Assembly (NCBI GenBank): GCA_964516555.1
Contig: CAZFAI010000019.1
Location: forward strand, 1 to 16,728
Length of the DNA stretch: 16,728 nucleotides
Direction: 5' to 3'
DNA from: CAZFAI01 sp964516555
Lineage (GTDB): Bacteria; Patescibacteriota; Microgenomatia; UBA12405
The translations under genes and the position numbers were made by a program. The notes beneath the pieces were generated by a model. That model saw only the letters and a program-made list of their open reading frames with translations. It was not told the origin of the DNA and did no database searches. Of the stretch, positions 6,712-14,968 are shown piece by piece (the first letter of the stretch is position 1; each line of letters opens with the position of its first letter).

Positions 6712-8388
6712 ACCTTGGGATTCTTCAAGATTGATGATGCGTTGAAGAATTGAAAGCGAGCTGACATAAACCGGTTCTACTCCATTGAGAGACAGACTGT
6801 GAGAGCCGAGGTTTTTGGCTTTGGAGTAGGGGGTGTCGGAGGTATAGTTGATAATCCCAATATCGAAGGGAGCGTTGTTTAAATCGACAATAGTGTCTTT
6901 TGGGGTTTGCTGGTCGTAGGCAGCTTCGGTAATGGCACTGAGGTAAGGACCGGCCTCCATTTCGATTACGGTCAGATTGTTTTCGGAATATTTTTGAAGG
7001 AGAGCTTCGTTTTCCAGAAAAGTACCCAGAACAGATACAGCTTTTTGGTGGGTAAGAATGGAACCCTGATGGTTTGGAAAAGGAAAGAAAGTATTAAAAC
7101 AATTATTGACCATATAGGTATTTTGAGTGTGCTCGTCGAAAACAACCCGAGGAATTTGAATATCACCGATTTCGCTATTTAGGACAGCTGCTTTACCTAA
7201 AATATAGACACCTTTAATTTGGCGGACATTTTCAAGAATTTCATTTAGGATGTGATAGGCGCTAAAACCGAGAGGGTAATCGATATTAAAAATAAGGGAT
7301 GTCGATTTTTTGAGGAGAGAAGGTTTAGTAATTTTGAGACGGGAATCAAGATGTCGGGAGTTTGCAAGTGTCTTTAGGGGGAATATTTGAGTGTTGATGT
7401 CCAGGTAGTGGGTGCTTGGTATAGAAATGATGCCAAGCTGAGATTGAAGTTGTTGAAAAAGTATTTGGTTTTTGGGATTGTTTAGATAAAACTTAGAAGC
7501 GTAATAAAGAAAATCATTGGGGTGGAGGAAGTTTTCTTTGGTTTGGATTTGTTGCCAGATGGCAGAAAGTTGTGGCTGAACGGTTTCAATGGATTTGACA
7601 ATATCTTTTTGATTTTTGGGAGCAAAACCAGTGATTAAATTTAATAAACTGTGAGAATTGCTGGAGACGAAATAGATGTTTTGGCGGGAAATGTGGAAAT
7701 TGTCGGCGGTGGTGGTGGCGATATTTTTCCACCAACGTTGGGTAGTTTTGGTGTAGTCGATCCAGGAGCCGGCAAGGAGTTGGAGGCGGAGATTGATTTT
7801 GTGCTGGTATAGTCGCTTGAGGCGGGTTTTCCAGGAAGGACCAAGGGCGGTGGTTAGACGGTGCCAATCATCCTGACTAACATCTAAGGAAGTATGCAGA
7901 GTATTATTTTCGAGTGCTTGAGTGACTTTGGGGAAGTCCGGATATTTTTGGGTGATTAAATCATGGAATTTATTCCACTCATGTTGATAGGCAATAAGTA
8001 GATTGACCAGATCATCGACATCAGAAATGGAACCGGCAAAACAAGCAAGAAGTCCGGCGGATTTACTAAAATGCATTGACCGGCGACGGGCTAGGGAAGT
8101 AACACGGGGCCAGGAGGTAATATTGGGATAGCCTGATTGGGCGAAAACTTCGGGAGTTTGACCAATAAGAACTTTGGTGGTGAGGTCAATAGAAGTGGGG
8201 AGGCGGAAAACGGAATAAATTAAGGCTGAGGTATCAATGATATTTGGGTTGGAGCCGTGAGGGTGGAGGATGGATTCCATTTTAAGGTGGGAATTGGTGA
8301 GGGAGTGAATGGTAAGTTCGAGGGTGGACTGGAGGGCAGAGCGGTAAGTGCGAAGATGAAGGTCGATAGATTCAACAGTTGAGGCCAT
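6706..8388 (-). CDS. Unknown protein with nucleoside-phosphorylase-like C-terminal domain
   Basis: This is a 560-residue protein without a signal peptide or membrane helix. The first ~370 residues are mostly helical in character and not recognised. Residues ~380-560 carry the landmarks of the nucleoside phosphorylase/nucleosidase fold in the right order. These are a strand and loop GVYILGKAAVLNSEIGDIQIP (ending in G408-D409, like the family's GxAGGL...GDvViP), an EME triad (E476-M477-E478, where the family binds ribose hydroxyls) and TSDTPYS (S517-D518, like the catalytic Asp in RAISD). This suggests binding or cleavage of an N-glycosidic bond in a nucleoside or nucleotide. It is inference from motifs, not a family I recognise. 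ATG 8388 sits exactly 6 nt after a TATAAT box, supporting a leaderless start. The stop overlaps the ftsH stop by 6 bp. The composition is rich in Thr, Ser, Asn, Gln, His and Pro, unlike the + strand genes. Confidence 0.75.
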   Translation of the reverse strand: MASTVESIDLHLRTYRSALQSTLELTIHSLTNSHLKMESILHPHGSNPNIIDTSALIYSVFRLPTSIDLTTKVLIGQTPEVFAQSGYPNITSWPRVTSLARRRSMHFSKSAGLLACFAGSISDVDDLVNLLIAYQHEWNKFHDLITQKYPDFPKVTQALENNTLHTSLDVSQDDWHRLTTALGPSWKTRLKRLYQHKINLRLQLLAGSWIDYTKTTQRWWKNIATTTADNFHISRQNIYFVSSNSHSLLNLITGFAPKNQKDIVKSIETVQPQLSAIWQQIQTKENFLHPNDFLYYASKFYLNNPKNQILFQQLQSQLGIISIPSTHYLDINTQIFPLKTLANSRHLDSRLKITKPSLLKKSTSLIFNIDYPLGFSAYHILNEILENVRQIKGVYILGKAAVLNSEIGDIQIPRVVFDEHTQNTYMVNNCFNTFFPFPNHQGSILTHQKAVSVLGTFLENEALLQKYSENNLTVIEMEAGPYLSAITEAAYDQQTPKDTIVDLNNAPFDIGIINYTSDTPYSKAKNLGSHSLSLNGVEPVYVSSLSILQRIINLEESQGS

Positions 8389-8423
8389 GTAAAAATTATA
8401 GCGTAAAGGAAAGGATTGCTAAA
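8388..8423 (-). promoter_or_regulatory. Leaderless promoter of the phosphorylase-like gene
   Basis: Read on the - strand, TATAAT lies at 8400-8395, followed by TTTTAC and then the ATG at 8388, so the predicted transcription start is the A of the start codon. A possible -35, TTAGCA (4 of 6 matches, 8422-8417 on the - strand), lies 16 bp upstream of the -10. It shares the 58 bp gap with the divergent promoter at 8438-8446. Confidence 0.65.
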
Positions 8424-8437
8424 TTTTTAGTGGGAAG

Positions 8438-8446
8438 TGATATAAT
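8438..8446 (+). promoter_or_regulatory. Extended -10 promoter of the 733-residue protein gene
   Basis: TGATATAAT (8438-8446) is a perfect extended -10 element. It ends immediately before the ATG at 8447, so that ATG would lie upstream of the transcription start. The in-frame ATG at 8456 lies 9 nt after the box, at or just after the expected start. This argues for 8456 as the true start codon with a leader of 0-2 nt. Confidence 0.65.
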
Positions 8447-8455
8447 ATGGGCTAT

Positions 8456-10657
8456 ATGACAGAAAGAAGTGGCGGAGAATCTTTTTCCCAAGAGTTTGCG
8501 ATAAAAAGAACCCAGGAAAATCTAATTAAGCCCGAGAATCAGGGAATTTCCAATAGAGCTATTCAGGTTGCCAAGATTATGGATGGTTTGACTTCTGCAG
8601 ATACTAGTGTTCAAAATGATTCCAGAGATAGGTTGAATAATTTATTTACTGTTTTTGACCGACAGCTTGGCAACATAGGTGTTCAAAACATAAAGATGGT
8701 AAAGTTTGTGGCAGAAGATGGCAGTGGAAGGTTTAATAATGTCCAGAGGAATTATGCAAAAGAAGTATGGAATGATTTTGTGGACGGGACAGCATTGGCA
8801 ACGGTAGGGCAAGTGGGAGTAGATTCGGGAATCAGACAAGCAGTAACAGCAAAAGATGCAACTGGCGTTGAAAGAAGATATGTAGCTTTGGGAGGGGAGA
8901 AGTTGCGGGGATTGGGAGAGGTGGCGGTAAAGTCAGCTGTGGCTGACCCACGATTAAGACAGTTGATGACTAGTGCTGATAGACAGGTGGCTGCCGGTAT
9001 GAATAGAGGTGAAGTAGCAGCCAGACTGGCAGCAAAAATATCAGATGAACATATGGATGGAAAAATTGATGACCAGGAAGGAGCGTCTGTGTTGGCGTAT
9101 TTGTCGGAACGATTACAAAAAGTACAGCAAGTGAATAATGGCCAAGAGTTGACTGAAGCTTCTGCTAGCAATGAGATTCCGACCAACCCAGAATCTCAAT
9201 TAAGGTATGTAAGGTCAATGCTTGATACTTTGGAGGCATCTAATAGAGATACTGGTGACTATGCAATAGCTAACAGGGTGCATTATTTGGAATCAATTAT
9301 ACATGTATTGAGTCCTGAGGTTGCCAAGGAAGTACGAGCAAGGATTGCATTGGTTGATTGTTATGCTTTGATGAGAAGGGCAAACGGTTGGATTGAGCAA
9401 CCACCATCTGGCGGAATGACTATAGGTCAAGCAGCACAAGTTGCTTACGAAAGAAATCATGATTTATCAAGAGAAGTTATGGAGTTTTTCTTTACTGCCA
9501 TTAAAACCGCAGATGATCGAGAAATAGTGGCTAATGGATTACCAATTGATAAAGCATGGGATTGGTTGCAGGTGGCTAATTATGAATATGATGAAGTTAT
9601 CGACAAGGTTGCTGCACATTTTGGCACAGACCCTAGTCGGTTGAAAAAAGATCTTACCATAAGTTTTGACGATGATCCTTCTTTGGGAAAGGTAGAAACA
9701 AATTTTTATGTAGATGGCGACGATGAAAGAAAAAATTTAGTAAGAGAATTTATTGTGGAAAAGTTGGGTGGGGGTTATGAAGCTAAGAAAGCTTTGCAAC
9801 TTGCTGAAAGAATTATGTATGCAACTGCAGAAACGTCGGTAATTAATAGAGGATCTCAAACTGGCAATGATCAATTAGCCGAGGCAATCGGTTTACATGC
9901 TTATCGTAGGAGTAGGGCTCATACAGGAAGAAATAGAGGTCCTGAAATTCACATTGATGAAATTCCTGGTTTTGGAATATCTTGGATTAGACAATTTTCT
10001 AGGGTTACTAATGTTAATACTCCTTTATTATCAAAGGATATTCGACCAAATAGAATCGAAGAAGGAAACTATTTATATTACTATGGCGTTTGGGTTTCTG
10101 CCAAAATTCATCCACTAAGGGAAGAAATTATGAATATTGCTCCTGATCCTAAAAAGATGCTATCCAGGGGTTATTTTCAAAGAGCAGTTGATTATTTTAA
10201 CAAAGCAGATCCCCCTTATAATGTGGTACGTGTTCCAGATCGGAATATGTTACCACACGAGGTGCTTTCAGAATCTAATGGAGATAGGTATATAATTTAC
10301 AAGGGAAGAAAAGTTGTTGGAACAAGGCAAGAAGATGAATTGGTATTTGACTTTGGTGAAGGTGTGAAGGTAGTGGCGGAAAAGACAAAAGAGGGGAAGA
10401 AAAGATTGAGATCGTGGTATATTGCAGGAGTTGTTCAAATGGCTTCAACTGAGGACTCTTTGGGTTGGACATTAGATGATGTCCAAGATTTAGGGAATCT
10501 TGTTAGCAGAGAAAGATATGCTGAATTATCGGAAGAAGCCGGTACTTTTATATCAAAAGAATCTTGGAATTGGATAATGAAGATCAATAATGCCCCGAGC
10601 GAAATGAGAAGACTAGAAGCCAGAAGACGGAGTAGGGCAAGAGCGGGTAGAAGATAA
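8456..10657 (+). CDS. Large soluble protein of unknown function with an EF-hand-like loop
   Basis: This 733-residue protein is not recognised. It has no signal peptide or membrane helix. The first half is charged and helix-rich. A 12-residue stretch encoded at 9044-9079, DEHMDGKIDDQE, fits an EF-hand loop (Asp at 1 and 5, Gly 6, Ile 8, Glu 12) except that position 3 is His. It is a single copy, so calcium binding is uncertain. The middle contains acidic segments (SFDDDPSLG, VDGDDERK). The C-terminus looks more beta-rich and ends in an Arg-rich tail (RRLEARRRSRARAGRR) that could contact nucleic acid or acidic lipid. The start at 8456 is preferred over 8447 because the -10 box abuts 8447. It is divergent from the phosphorylase-like gene and convergent with the secretion-like locus. 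No terminator was seen after the stop. Coding capacity is certain; function is unknown. Confidence 0.8.
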   Translation: MTERSGGESFSQEFAIKRTQENLIKPENQGISNRAIQVAKIMDGLTSADTSVQNDSRDRLNNLFTVFDRQLGNIGVQNIKMVKFVAEDGSGRFNNVQRNYAKEVWNDFVDGTALATVGQVGVDSGIRQAVTAKDATGVERRYVALGGEKLRGLGEVAVKSAVADPRLRQLMTSADRQVAAGMNRGEVAARLAAKISDEHMDGKIDDQEGASVLAYLSERLQKVQQVNNGQELTEASASNEIPTNPESQLRYVRSMLDTLEASNRDTGDYAIANRVHYLESIIHVLSPEVAKEVRARIALVDCYALMRRANGWIEQPPSGGMTIGQAAQVAYERNHDLSREVMEFFFTAIKTADDREIVANGLPIDKAWDWLQVANYEYDEVIDKVAAHFGTDPSRLKKDLTISFDDDPSLGKVETNFYVDGDDERKNLVREFIVEKLGGGYEAKKALQLAERIMYATAETSVINRGSQTGNDQLAEAIGLHAYRRSRAHTGRNRGPEIHIDEIPGFGISWIRQFSRVTNVNTPLLSKDIRPNRIEEGNYLYYYGVWVSAKIHPLREEIMNIAPDPKKMLSRGYFQRAVDYFNKADPPYNVVRVPDRNMLPHEVLSESNGDRYIIYKGRKVVGTRQEDELVFDFGEGVKVVAEKTKEGKKRLRSWYIAGVVQMASTEDSLGWTLDDVQDLGNLVSRERYAELSEEAGTFISKESWNWIMKINNAPSEMRRLEARRRSRARAGRR

Positions 10658-10671
10658 GATAACCAGCTGAT

Positions 10672-10767
10672 TTATGATTGCTTAATTGATTGACGTGGTG
10701 GAGAGGGCTTGGTTTTGAATTTTTTTGCAAGTTCTTTTGCAGTTAACTGTCTTTTTTGATCTTTCAT
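10672..10767 (-). CDS. Possible 31-residue basic protein at the end of the secretion-like operon
   Basis: On the - strand an ATG at 10767 opens a 31-codon frame ending in TAA at 10672. It begins 18 bp after the stop of the VirB6-like gene, in the same direction. The product starts MKDQKRQLTAKELAKKFK and is Lys/Arg/Gln-rich with a Pro-containing tail and no hydrophobic segment. There is no Shine-Dalgarno sequence. It fills most of the 128 bp gap to the convergent gene. It could be a small accessory protein of the locus or a chance ORF; no family is recognised. Confidence 0.35.
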   Translation of the reverse strand: MKDQKRQLTAKELAKKFKTKPSPPRQSIKQS

Positions 10768-10785
10768 AGAGAATAGCTTAATAAA

Positions 10786-12366
10786 TTATGAGCCTGAAGT
10801 AGATTGAGAGGGAGGTTCTCTGGTTGTTCTATTTCGAGAAGCTTGGTCTGCTGCGGTGGTTTGTGGAACTCTTCTTTTGGCAAACCAGTTTGTTACTTGA
10901 GAAACACCTTCTCTTGTTCGTTGACCAACTTCATCTTGAGCATACCTTTCGACACCAGATTTGATATTTTTTGCAACAGGTGAAATTATTGGTAAATTAC
11001 CAAACCCTTCGCCAATAGCGCTGCCAAAAGGAGATGGCTTGAGCTGGAAGACGGCTTGAGGAATTAGTTCGGGGAGTTTGGAAACCAGAAGTAACCCACC
11101 CATGCCTATAAAGAAAGGGAGGAGGCTAGAACTAGCGGATAGAATTTGAGGAGTCCAAATTACAGCTCCAGAATATTTTATTGATTCGACAATGACATTG
11201 AGTAGGATCAAAAAAATCAGGGATATTGGGAAAACGGAAAGATTGGCAACTAAATCGATAACCCAAGAAGAAAAACCCATTTTTGAATTAGGAAAAGCTC
11301 CGAGGCCAATTTCTAAGGGTGCAAGGACAATTTTGATAATAGCTGTAACATAGCATTTGATCAGTCCGATAAAGAATTTAAACAGGAAAACCACGATAAT
11401 AATTGAGAAGATTAGGGTAACTATACCAGCTCCAATAGCTGCGCCCTGTACGCCGAGAATTATATTGCCGACAACCGGGAGGGCAGTTCCGGCAATGGCG
11501 CCTACGACTCCACCAATGACTGCACCAATTAGGGCAAGATATTCAACTCCTGAGTTTCTGATCATAAGGTAGAAAGATGATACCAGATTAAAATTATTAA
11601 GAGATCTGTAGTTGCTGGAGGTAATACCAACATCCTGAAGCAGGCCGGAAAATAGATTGGAACCTAGGGGAACTCCTTTGGCTTGAAAGATGGCAGCAAT
11701 AGCTATAGCTTGAAGAAGATTTAGTAAGTCAATTATCAGGCCGGCAATGGCATACGAAAAGGTAACCAAGATAAGTGTCAGGAAAAGACGAGGGAGGGCA
11801 TTTTGAATGGTAATTGTGGCTTGAGGGCTAATTTTGACACGGAGGATAATCATAAAACCAATAGCAATAAGTATCAGGGATGAAAATATGTATACAATAT
11901 TTCGGAATGTACGCCAAATATCAAGTAGTGGTTGGAGGCCAACAAAACCAACACCTTGTTGGGCATAGGCGGGCTTACCAAGAAAATTATTCTTCATTTG
12001 AGCAATGTATTCAACCCCAGAAGCAGGGGGACTAAAAGTAGCGGCGATTAGATTGTTGACAGAACCGACGATACCACCGGGGATCCAAGCAATAGGTTGG
12101 CCGTTCTGGTCATAAACCCGGCCTTCGAGAAAGTCATCAGGAGCAGTTTCAAAATCAATAATGGCATTGAGAGTACCCATTACATTGGATTTAATAGCTT
12201 CTTTGCCAAGCCAGGTTTCCATGTTGGTGCCTTTTGACCAAGCTTCTTTGGTGTCAAGGAAAATGTTTTCCTGGGCTGAGGCCGAAGCGGTGAAGGTGGT
12301 TAGAAGGAGAAAAAGGGAGAGGCAAAAAACAAGAAAGTGGTATTTGACCATAAGAGATTTTAGCAT
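10786..12366 (-). CDS. VirB6/TrbL-like polytopic membrane protein
   Basis: This ~526-residue protein appears to be the inner-membrane channel-type component of a type IV secretion-like system. An N-terminal signal segment (FLVFCLSLFLLL then ASASA before Q) is followed by a ~100-residue extracytoplasmic stretch. Next come about six or more hydrophobic helices with a Gly/Ala-rich pair in the middle (IGAVIGGVVGAIAG), as in VirB6/TrbL-type proteins. The segment RVKISPQATITIQNALPRLF between helices resembles one I associate with candidate-phyla VirB6-like proteins. The last ~75 residues are hydrophilic and Ser/Thr/Arg-rich. KPAYAQ occurs internally at residues 131-136, just before the membrane domain; the same motif heads neighbouring pilin-like proteins. 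The start is uncertain: TTG 12372, ATG 12366 or ATG 12351, none with a Shine-Dalgarno sequence. It starts 24 bp after the transglycosylase stop, so it is co-transcribed. Family assignment rests on topology and context. Confidence 0.72.
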   Translation of the reverse strand: MLKSLMVKYHFLVFCLSLFLLLTTFTASASAQENIFLDTKEAWSKGTNMETWLGKEAIKSNVMGTLNAIIDFETAPDDFLEGRVYDQNGQPIAWIPGGIVGSVNNLIAATFSPPASGVEYIAQMKNNFLGKPAYAQQGVGFVGLQPLLDIWRTFRNIVYIFSSLILIAIGFMIILRVKISPQATITIQNALPRLFLTLILVTFSYAIAGLIIDLLNLLQAIAIAAIFQAKGVPLGSNLFSGLLQDVGITSSNYRSLNNFNLVSSFYLMIRNSGVEYLALIGAVIGGVVGAIAGTALPVVGNIILGVQGAAIGAGIVTLIFSIIIVVFLFKFFIGLIKCYVTAIIKIVLAPLEIGLGAFPNSKMGFSSWVIDLVANLSVFPISLIFLILLNVIVESIKYSGAVIWTPQILSASSSLLPFFIGMGGLLLVSKLPELIPQAVFQLKPSPFGSAIGEGFGNLPIISPVAKNIKSGVERYAQDEVGQRTREGVSQVTNWFAKRRVPQTTAADQASRNRTTREPPSQSTSGS

Positions 12367-12390
12367 AAACAAGGAGTTTAATAGTAAATG

Positions 12391-14931
12391 TTAGTTTTGG
12401 TGACAAGCATCCGGGCTGTTAGCTTGGATGCCTAAAACCATACCGGTGTATGTAGGGTGGTAGGCAGGTCCGTAACGATAAATACCAGCTTCAATACTAC
12501 CCCAGTAGTGGATTAATCCCGCCAGAAGTGAAGTTCCATATTTGATGTTGAATTCCGGATCGAGAAGTTGGGTGGTAGTAGGACGATCGGTGAAGAAGTG
12601 ATCAAACTGATTGGTTTTAGTGTTGTCTTTGGGCATAATTTGCATTAATCCAACAGCCCCTTGATAGGATATGGCGTCGGGCTTACCACCACTTTCAATG
12701 GTGATGAGTGCAGCTATGAGGGCGGGGTCAAGGTTGTTTTCGAGAGAATACTTTCGGATTAGAGGACACCAATGCTGGACATTTTCAGCTACAGTTCCGG
12801 GGTTAAAATTATAATCATCCGGGTAATTTGGCCGCTGAAATGAATCGGTGGTACCCAGTTTTTCATGCCAGGATTGAGGGTAAAGATAGGAAGTGAATGT
12901 GTCTCTGAGTTTTTCGTTACGATTACCTAAATGAACAGTATCGTTTTTGTCGGTGGTGGAGGAAAAAGGTTGATCTTTGAGGTGTTGTCCGCTTTTTTCA
13001 GGGATGAGGCTGGCAAGAACAGTGTCGTCTTTTTTGACACCTTCGACGTACTTGGTATCAAAAACTATTTCTTTGGTAAGTTCTGCACGAAAAGTTTGAG
13101 AAAAAGTTTGACCTGCTTCCTGAGCAAAAATTTCCCAAACCTGATTAATGTTTTTGATGAGAACACCGAAATTTATTGGGTTTGGCCGGTCTTTTCCCGA
13201 GGGCCTAGAGGTAGTGTCACAAAAATCTGATTCAATTAGTTGCGTTTGATCGGGGAGGAGATTTGATGAAGCGGTGTTGTTGGTGTAGACACCCGCAAGA
13301 GGAATAGCTTGTTTCCGGACAGTATCATTGTTTTCATTGTCACTGTGGATTATGTGTTTGGTGTCATAGGATCCGGTATCAACAATTTTTAGAGCTTCAA
13401 ATATTTTTTGATAGCAGTTGGCGTTTAGTTGGATAAAAGGATAGTTTTTGGTGGAGGAATAAGCTGCTTGATATTGACTCATTTGTCCTTGACGAAAAGC
13501 GTATATTTCACTAAGAAATACTGGGCGACAAATTTGACCTTCAGGAGCTTGACAATTAACACTAAAACACCAATTACCACAACCCCAGGCGACTTGTTCA
13601 TCAACGGTGGTGCCGTGATAGTCAGACTTTTGAGTAAAAAAGCGATAGGCTTCCGCGAGGCGATTGTCTTTTGTTTCCAATTGGCTTTGATGGGAAGTTG
13701 TTCTGAGGGCTGAGCCGATACCGTCAGAATCGTATGATTTAAAGGAGGAACTTTTTTCTTCAGGAGTAGCATCAATTTCTACTGGGAACTCTTTGGTCCA
13801 GTGTATTTGGGCTTTTCGGGTTGAGTAATTAGTAAGGTATTCGTTGGAAAGAACTTCCTGTTCGACTCTTTCAATGGTTCTTTTTATCGTTTTGCTAATT
13901 TCTGATATCAGAGGAATATAGGTATGTGTTTGTTCGATAGAAATAGTTTTTTGACAGGAGACATTGGCGCTAGCATCTATGTTGTTGGGAATATTATCTG
14001 GGTGTTTGTTTTCTATGTTGATGGCACCAGTTGAAGGTGGGGCGAGAATATTGCTATTGATAATAACGGGAGGAAAGTCGTGGATGGTTGAAAGGTTGCA
14101 GACAGAATCGCAGGAGACATTGGCGCAGTCATTTTTTAAAGCACGAGCGACTTGCTGATTGCTAAATTTCCATGAGCCACTATCGGGTTCGACGGTGAAC
14201 ATAAAATAGGCAATAATATTTCCATCGTCTTGCCAGTGCTGGGTAATATTTTGGTCGCAAAAGAATTGTATAAATTTACAATCATCATAAACGGCAGGTC
14301 CGGAGTCACCATTGGCAAGAACACCTACTTCGGTAAGGATAAATCGTTTGCCAGGAAAGAGTGACGAGTAGTCGCGGGCTTTGGTCGGACCGTAGGCGTG
14401 ATAGGAGATAATATCGAAATTGCCAAAAGCAGCTTTGGTTTGGGGGAAGTTGGGGTGGTGAGGATCGAGTCCGGGAGAAATGACGGTAAAGTTTTTTCCA
14501 GGACAGGATTGAAGGTAGCCAATAAACCTTTGGGCTCGGGTGATGGCTTCACTGATGGGGAGGTTTAATCTTTCGCGGTCGTGCTCTAATTCATTGAAAG
14601 GTTCGACGTAAACTGTTTTTCCGGAGGAAAAAGCTTTGATGGAGTTGCACCACTGGTTGGCGATATCCTGCTGTTCGTTTGCAGAACCCAGCATTTTACT
14701 GGAGATAGAACTTTCCCAGTGGGAATGAATACGTAAAACGACATTGGAAGCGGAAATGTTGGCAATGTTGTCAGGAGAGGGAGGGGAATAAAAAATCCAA
14801 TTTTTGAGACCGGAATCGCTGACGATATTGGTGTTTCCCGGTTGATTGATTAAATTTATTCCGGGTGAGGCGGCAGAGACAATATTTGGAAAAAGCAGCG
14901 TGAATACAAGAATTAAGAGAAGTGTGACCAC
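12391..14931 (-). CDS. Secreted clan GH-A-like glycosidase fused to SLT lytic transglycosylase
   Basis: This 846-residue exported protein has a clear signal peptide (1-22, ending VSA before A). Residues ~25-250 look like a TIM-barrel glycosidase of clan GH-A. VEPFNE carries the Asn-Glu acid/base pair (N113-E114), and ILTEVGV carries a likely nucleophile (E201), 87 residues later, in the family order. A Cys-containing central region (~260-700) is unassigned. The C-terminus is a Slt/VirB1-type lytic transglycosylase that cuts peptidoglycan glycan strands: E746 in ITIESGG, then GLMQIMP and a YGTSLLAG segment. VirB1-like enzymes open the wall for type IV secretion assembly, and the VirB2-like and VirB6-like neighbours support that role. 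The GH-like domain suggests a second glycan target. The GTG start lies 5 nt after TGTTATAAT and fits a leaderless message. SLT is sure; the GH domain is likely. Confidence 0.85.
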   Translation of the reverse strand: MVTLLLILVFTLLFPNIVSAASPGINLINQPGNTNIVSDSGLKNWIFYSPPSPDNIANISASNVVLRIHSHWESSISSKMLGSANEQQDIANQWCNSIKAFSSGKTVYVEPFNELEHDRERLNLPISEAITRAQRFIGYLQSCPGKNFTVISPGLDPHHPNFPQTKAAFGNFDIISYHAYGPTKARDYSSLFPGKRFILTEVGVLANGDSGPAVYDDCKFIQFFCDQNITQHWQDDGNIIAYFMFTVEPDSGSWKFSNQQVARALKNDCANVSCDSVCNLSTIHDFPPVIINSNILAPPSTGAINIENKHPDNIPNNIDASANVSCQKTISIEQTHTYIPLISEISKTIKRTIERVEQEVLSNEYLTNYSTRKAQIHWTKEFPVEIDATPEEKSSSFKSYDSDGIGSALRTTSHQSQLETKDNRLAEAYRFFTQKSDYHGTTVDEQVAWGCGNWCFSVNCQAPEGQICRPVFLSEIYAFRQGQMSQYQAAYSSTKNYPFIQLNANCYQKIFEALKIVDTGSYDTKHIIHSDNENNDTVRKQAIPLAGVYTNNTASSNLLPDQTQLIESDFCDTTSRPSGKDRPNPINFGVLIKNINQVWEIFAQEAGQTFSQTFRAELTKEIVFDTKYVEGVKKDDTVLASLIPEKSGQHLKDQPFSSTTDKNDTVHLGNRNEKLRDTFTSYLYPQSWHEKLGTTDSFQRPNYPDDYNFNPGTVAENVQHWCPLIRKYSLENNLDPALIAALITIESGGKPDAISYQGAVGLMQIMPKDNTKTNQFDHFFTDRPTTTQLLDPEFNIKYGTSLLAGLIHYWGSIEAGIYRYGPAYHPTYTGMVLGIQANSPDACHQN

Positions 14932-14936
14932 AAGTA

Positions 14937-14945
14937 ATTATAACA
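14937..14945 (-). promoter_or_regulatory. Extended -10 promoter of the glycosidase-transglycosylase gene
   Basis: On the - strand TGTTATAAT (14945-14937), identical to the ftsH element, lies 5 nt before the GTG at 14931. The expected transcription start is at or beside the G of the start codon. No good -35 is seen. It lies in the 37 bp gap after the preceding pilin-like gene, so the enzyme and the VirB6-like gene can be transcribed apart from the pilins. Confidence 0.65.
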
Positions 14946-14968
14946 AGATACAAAGGAACCGAAGCTTG

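Noticed and set aside
8447..8455. ATG 8447 as start of the 733-residue protein
   Set aside because: The perfect TGATATAAT -10 box ends at 8446, so this ATG would lie before the transcription start; ATG 8456 fits better.
10658..10785. Bidirectional terminator between the convergent genes
   Set aside because: No GC-rich hairpin with a U-tract is visible on either strand; only a short CAGCTG palindrome.
13479..13775. A 98-codon - strand frame within the transglycosylase gene
   Set aside because: It lies in another frame of the same strand as a clearly coding gene and shows no independent signals.
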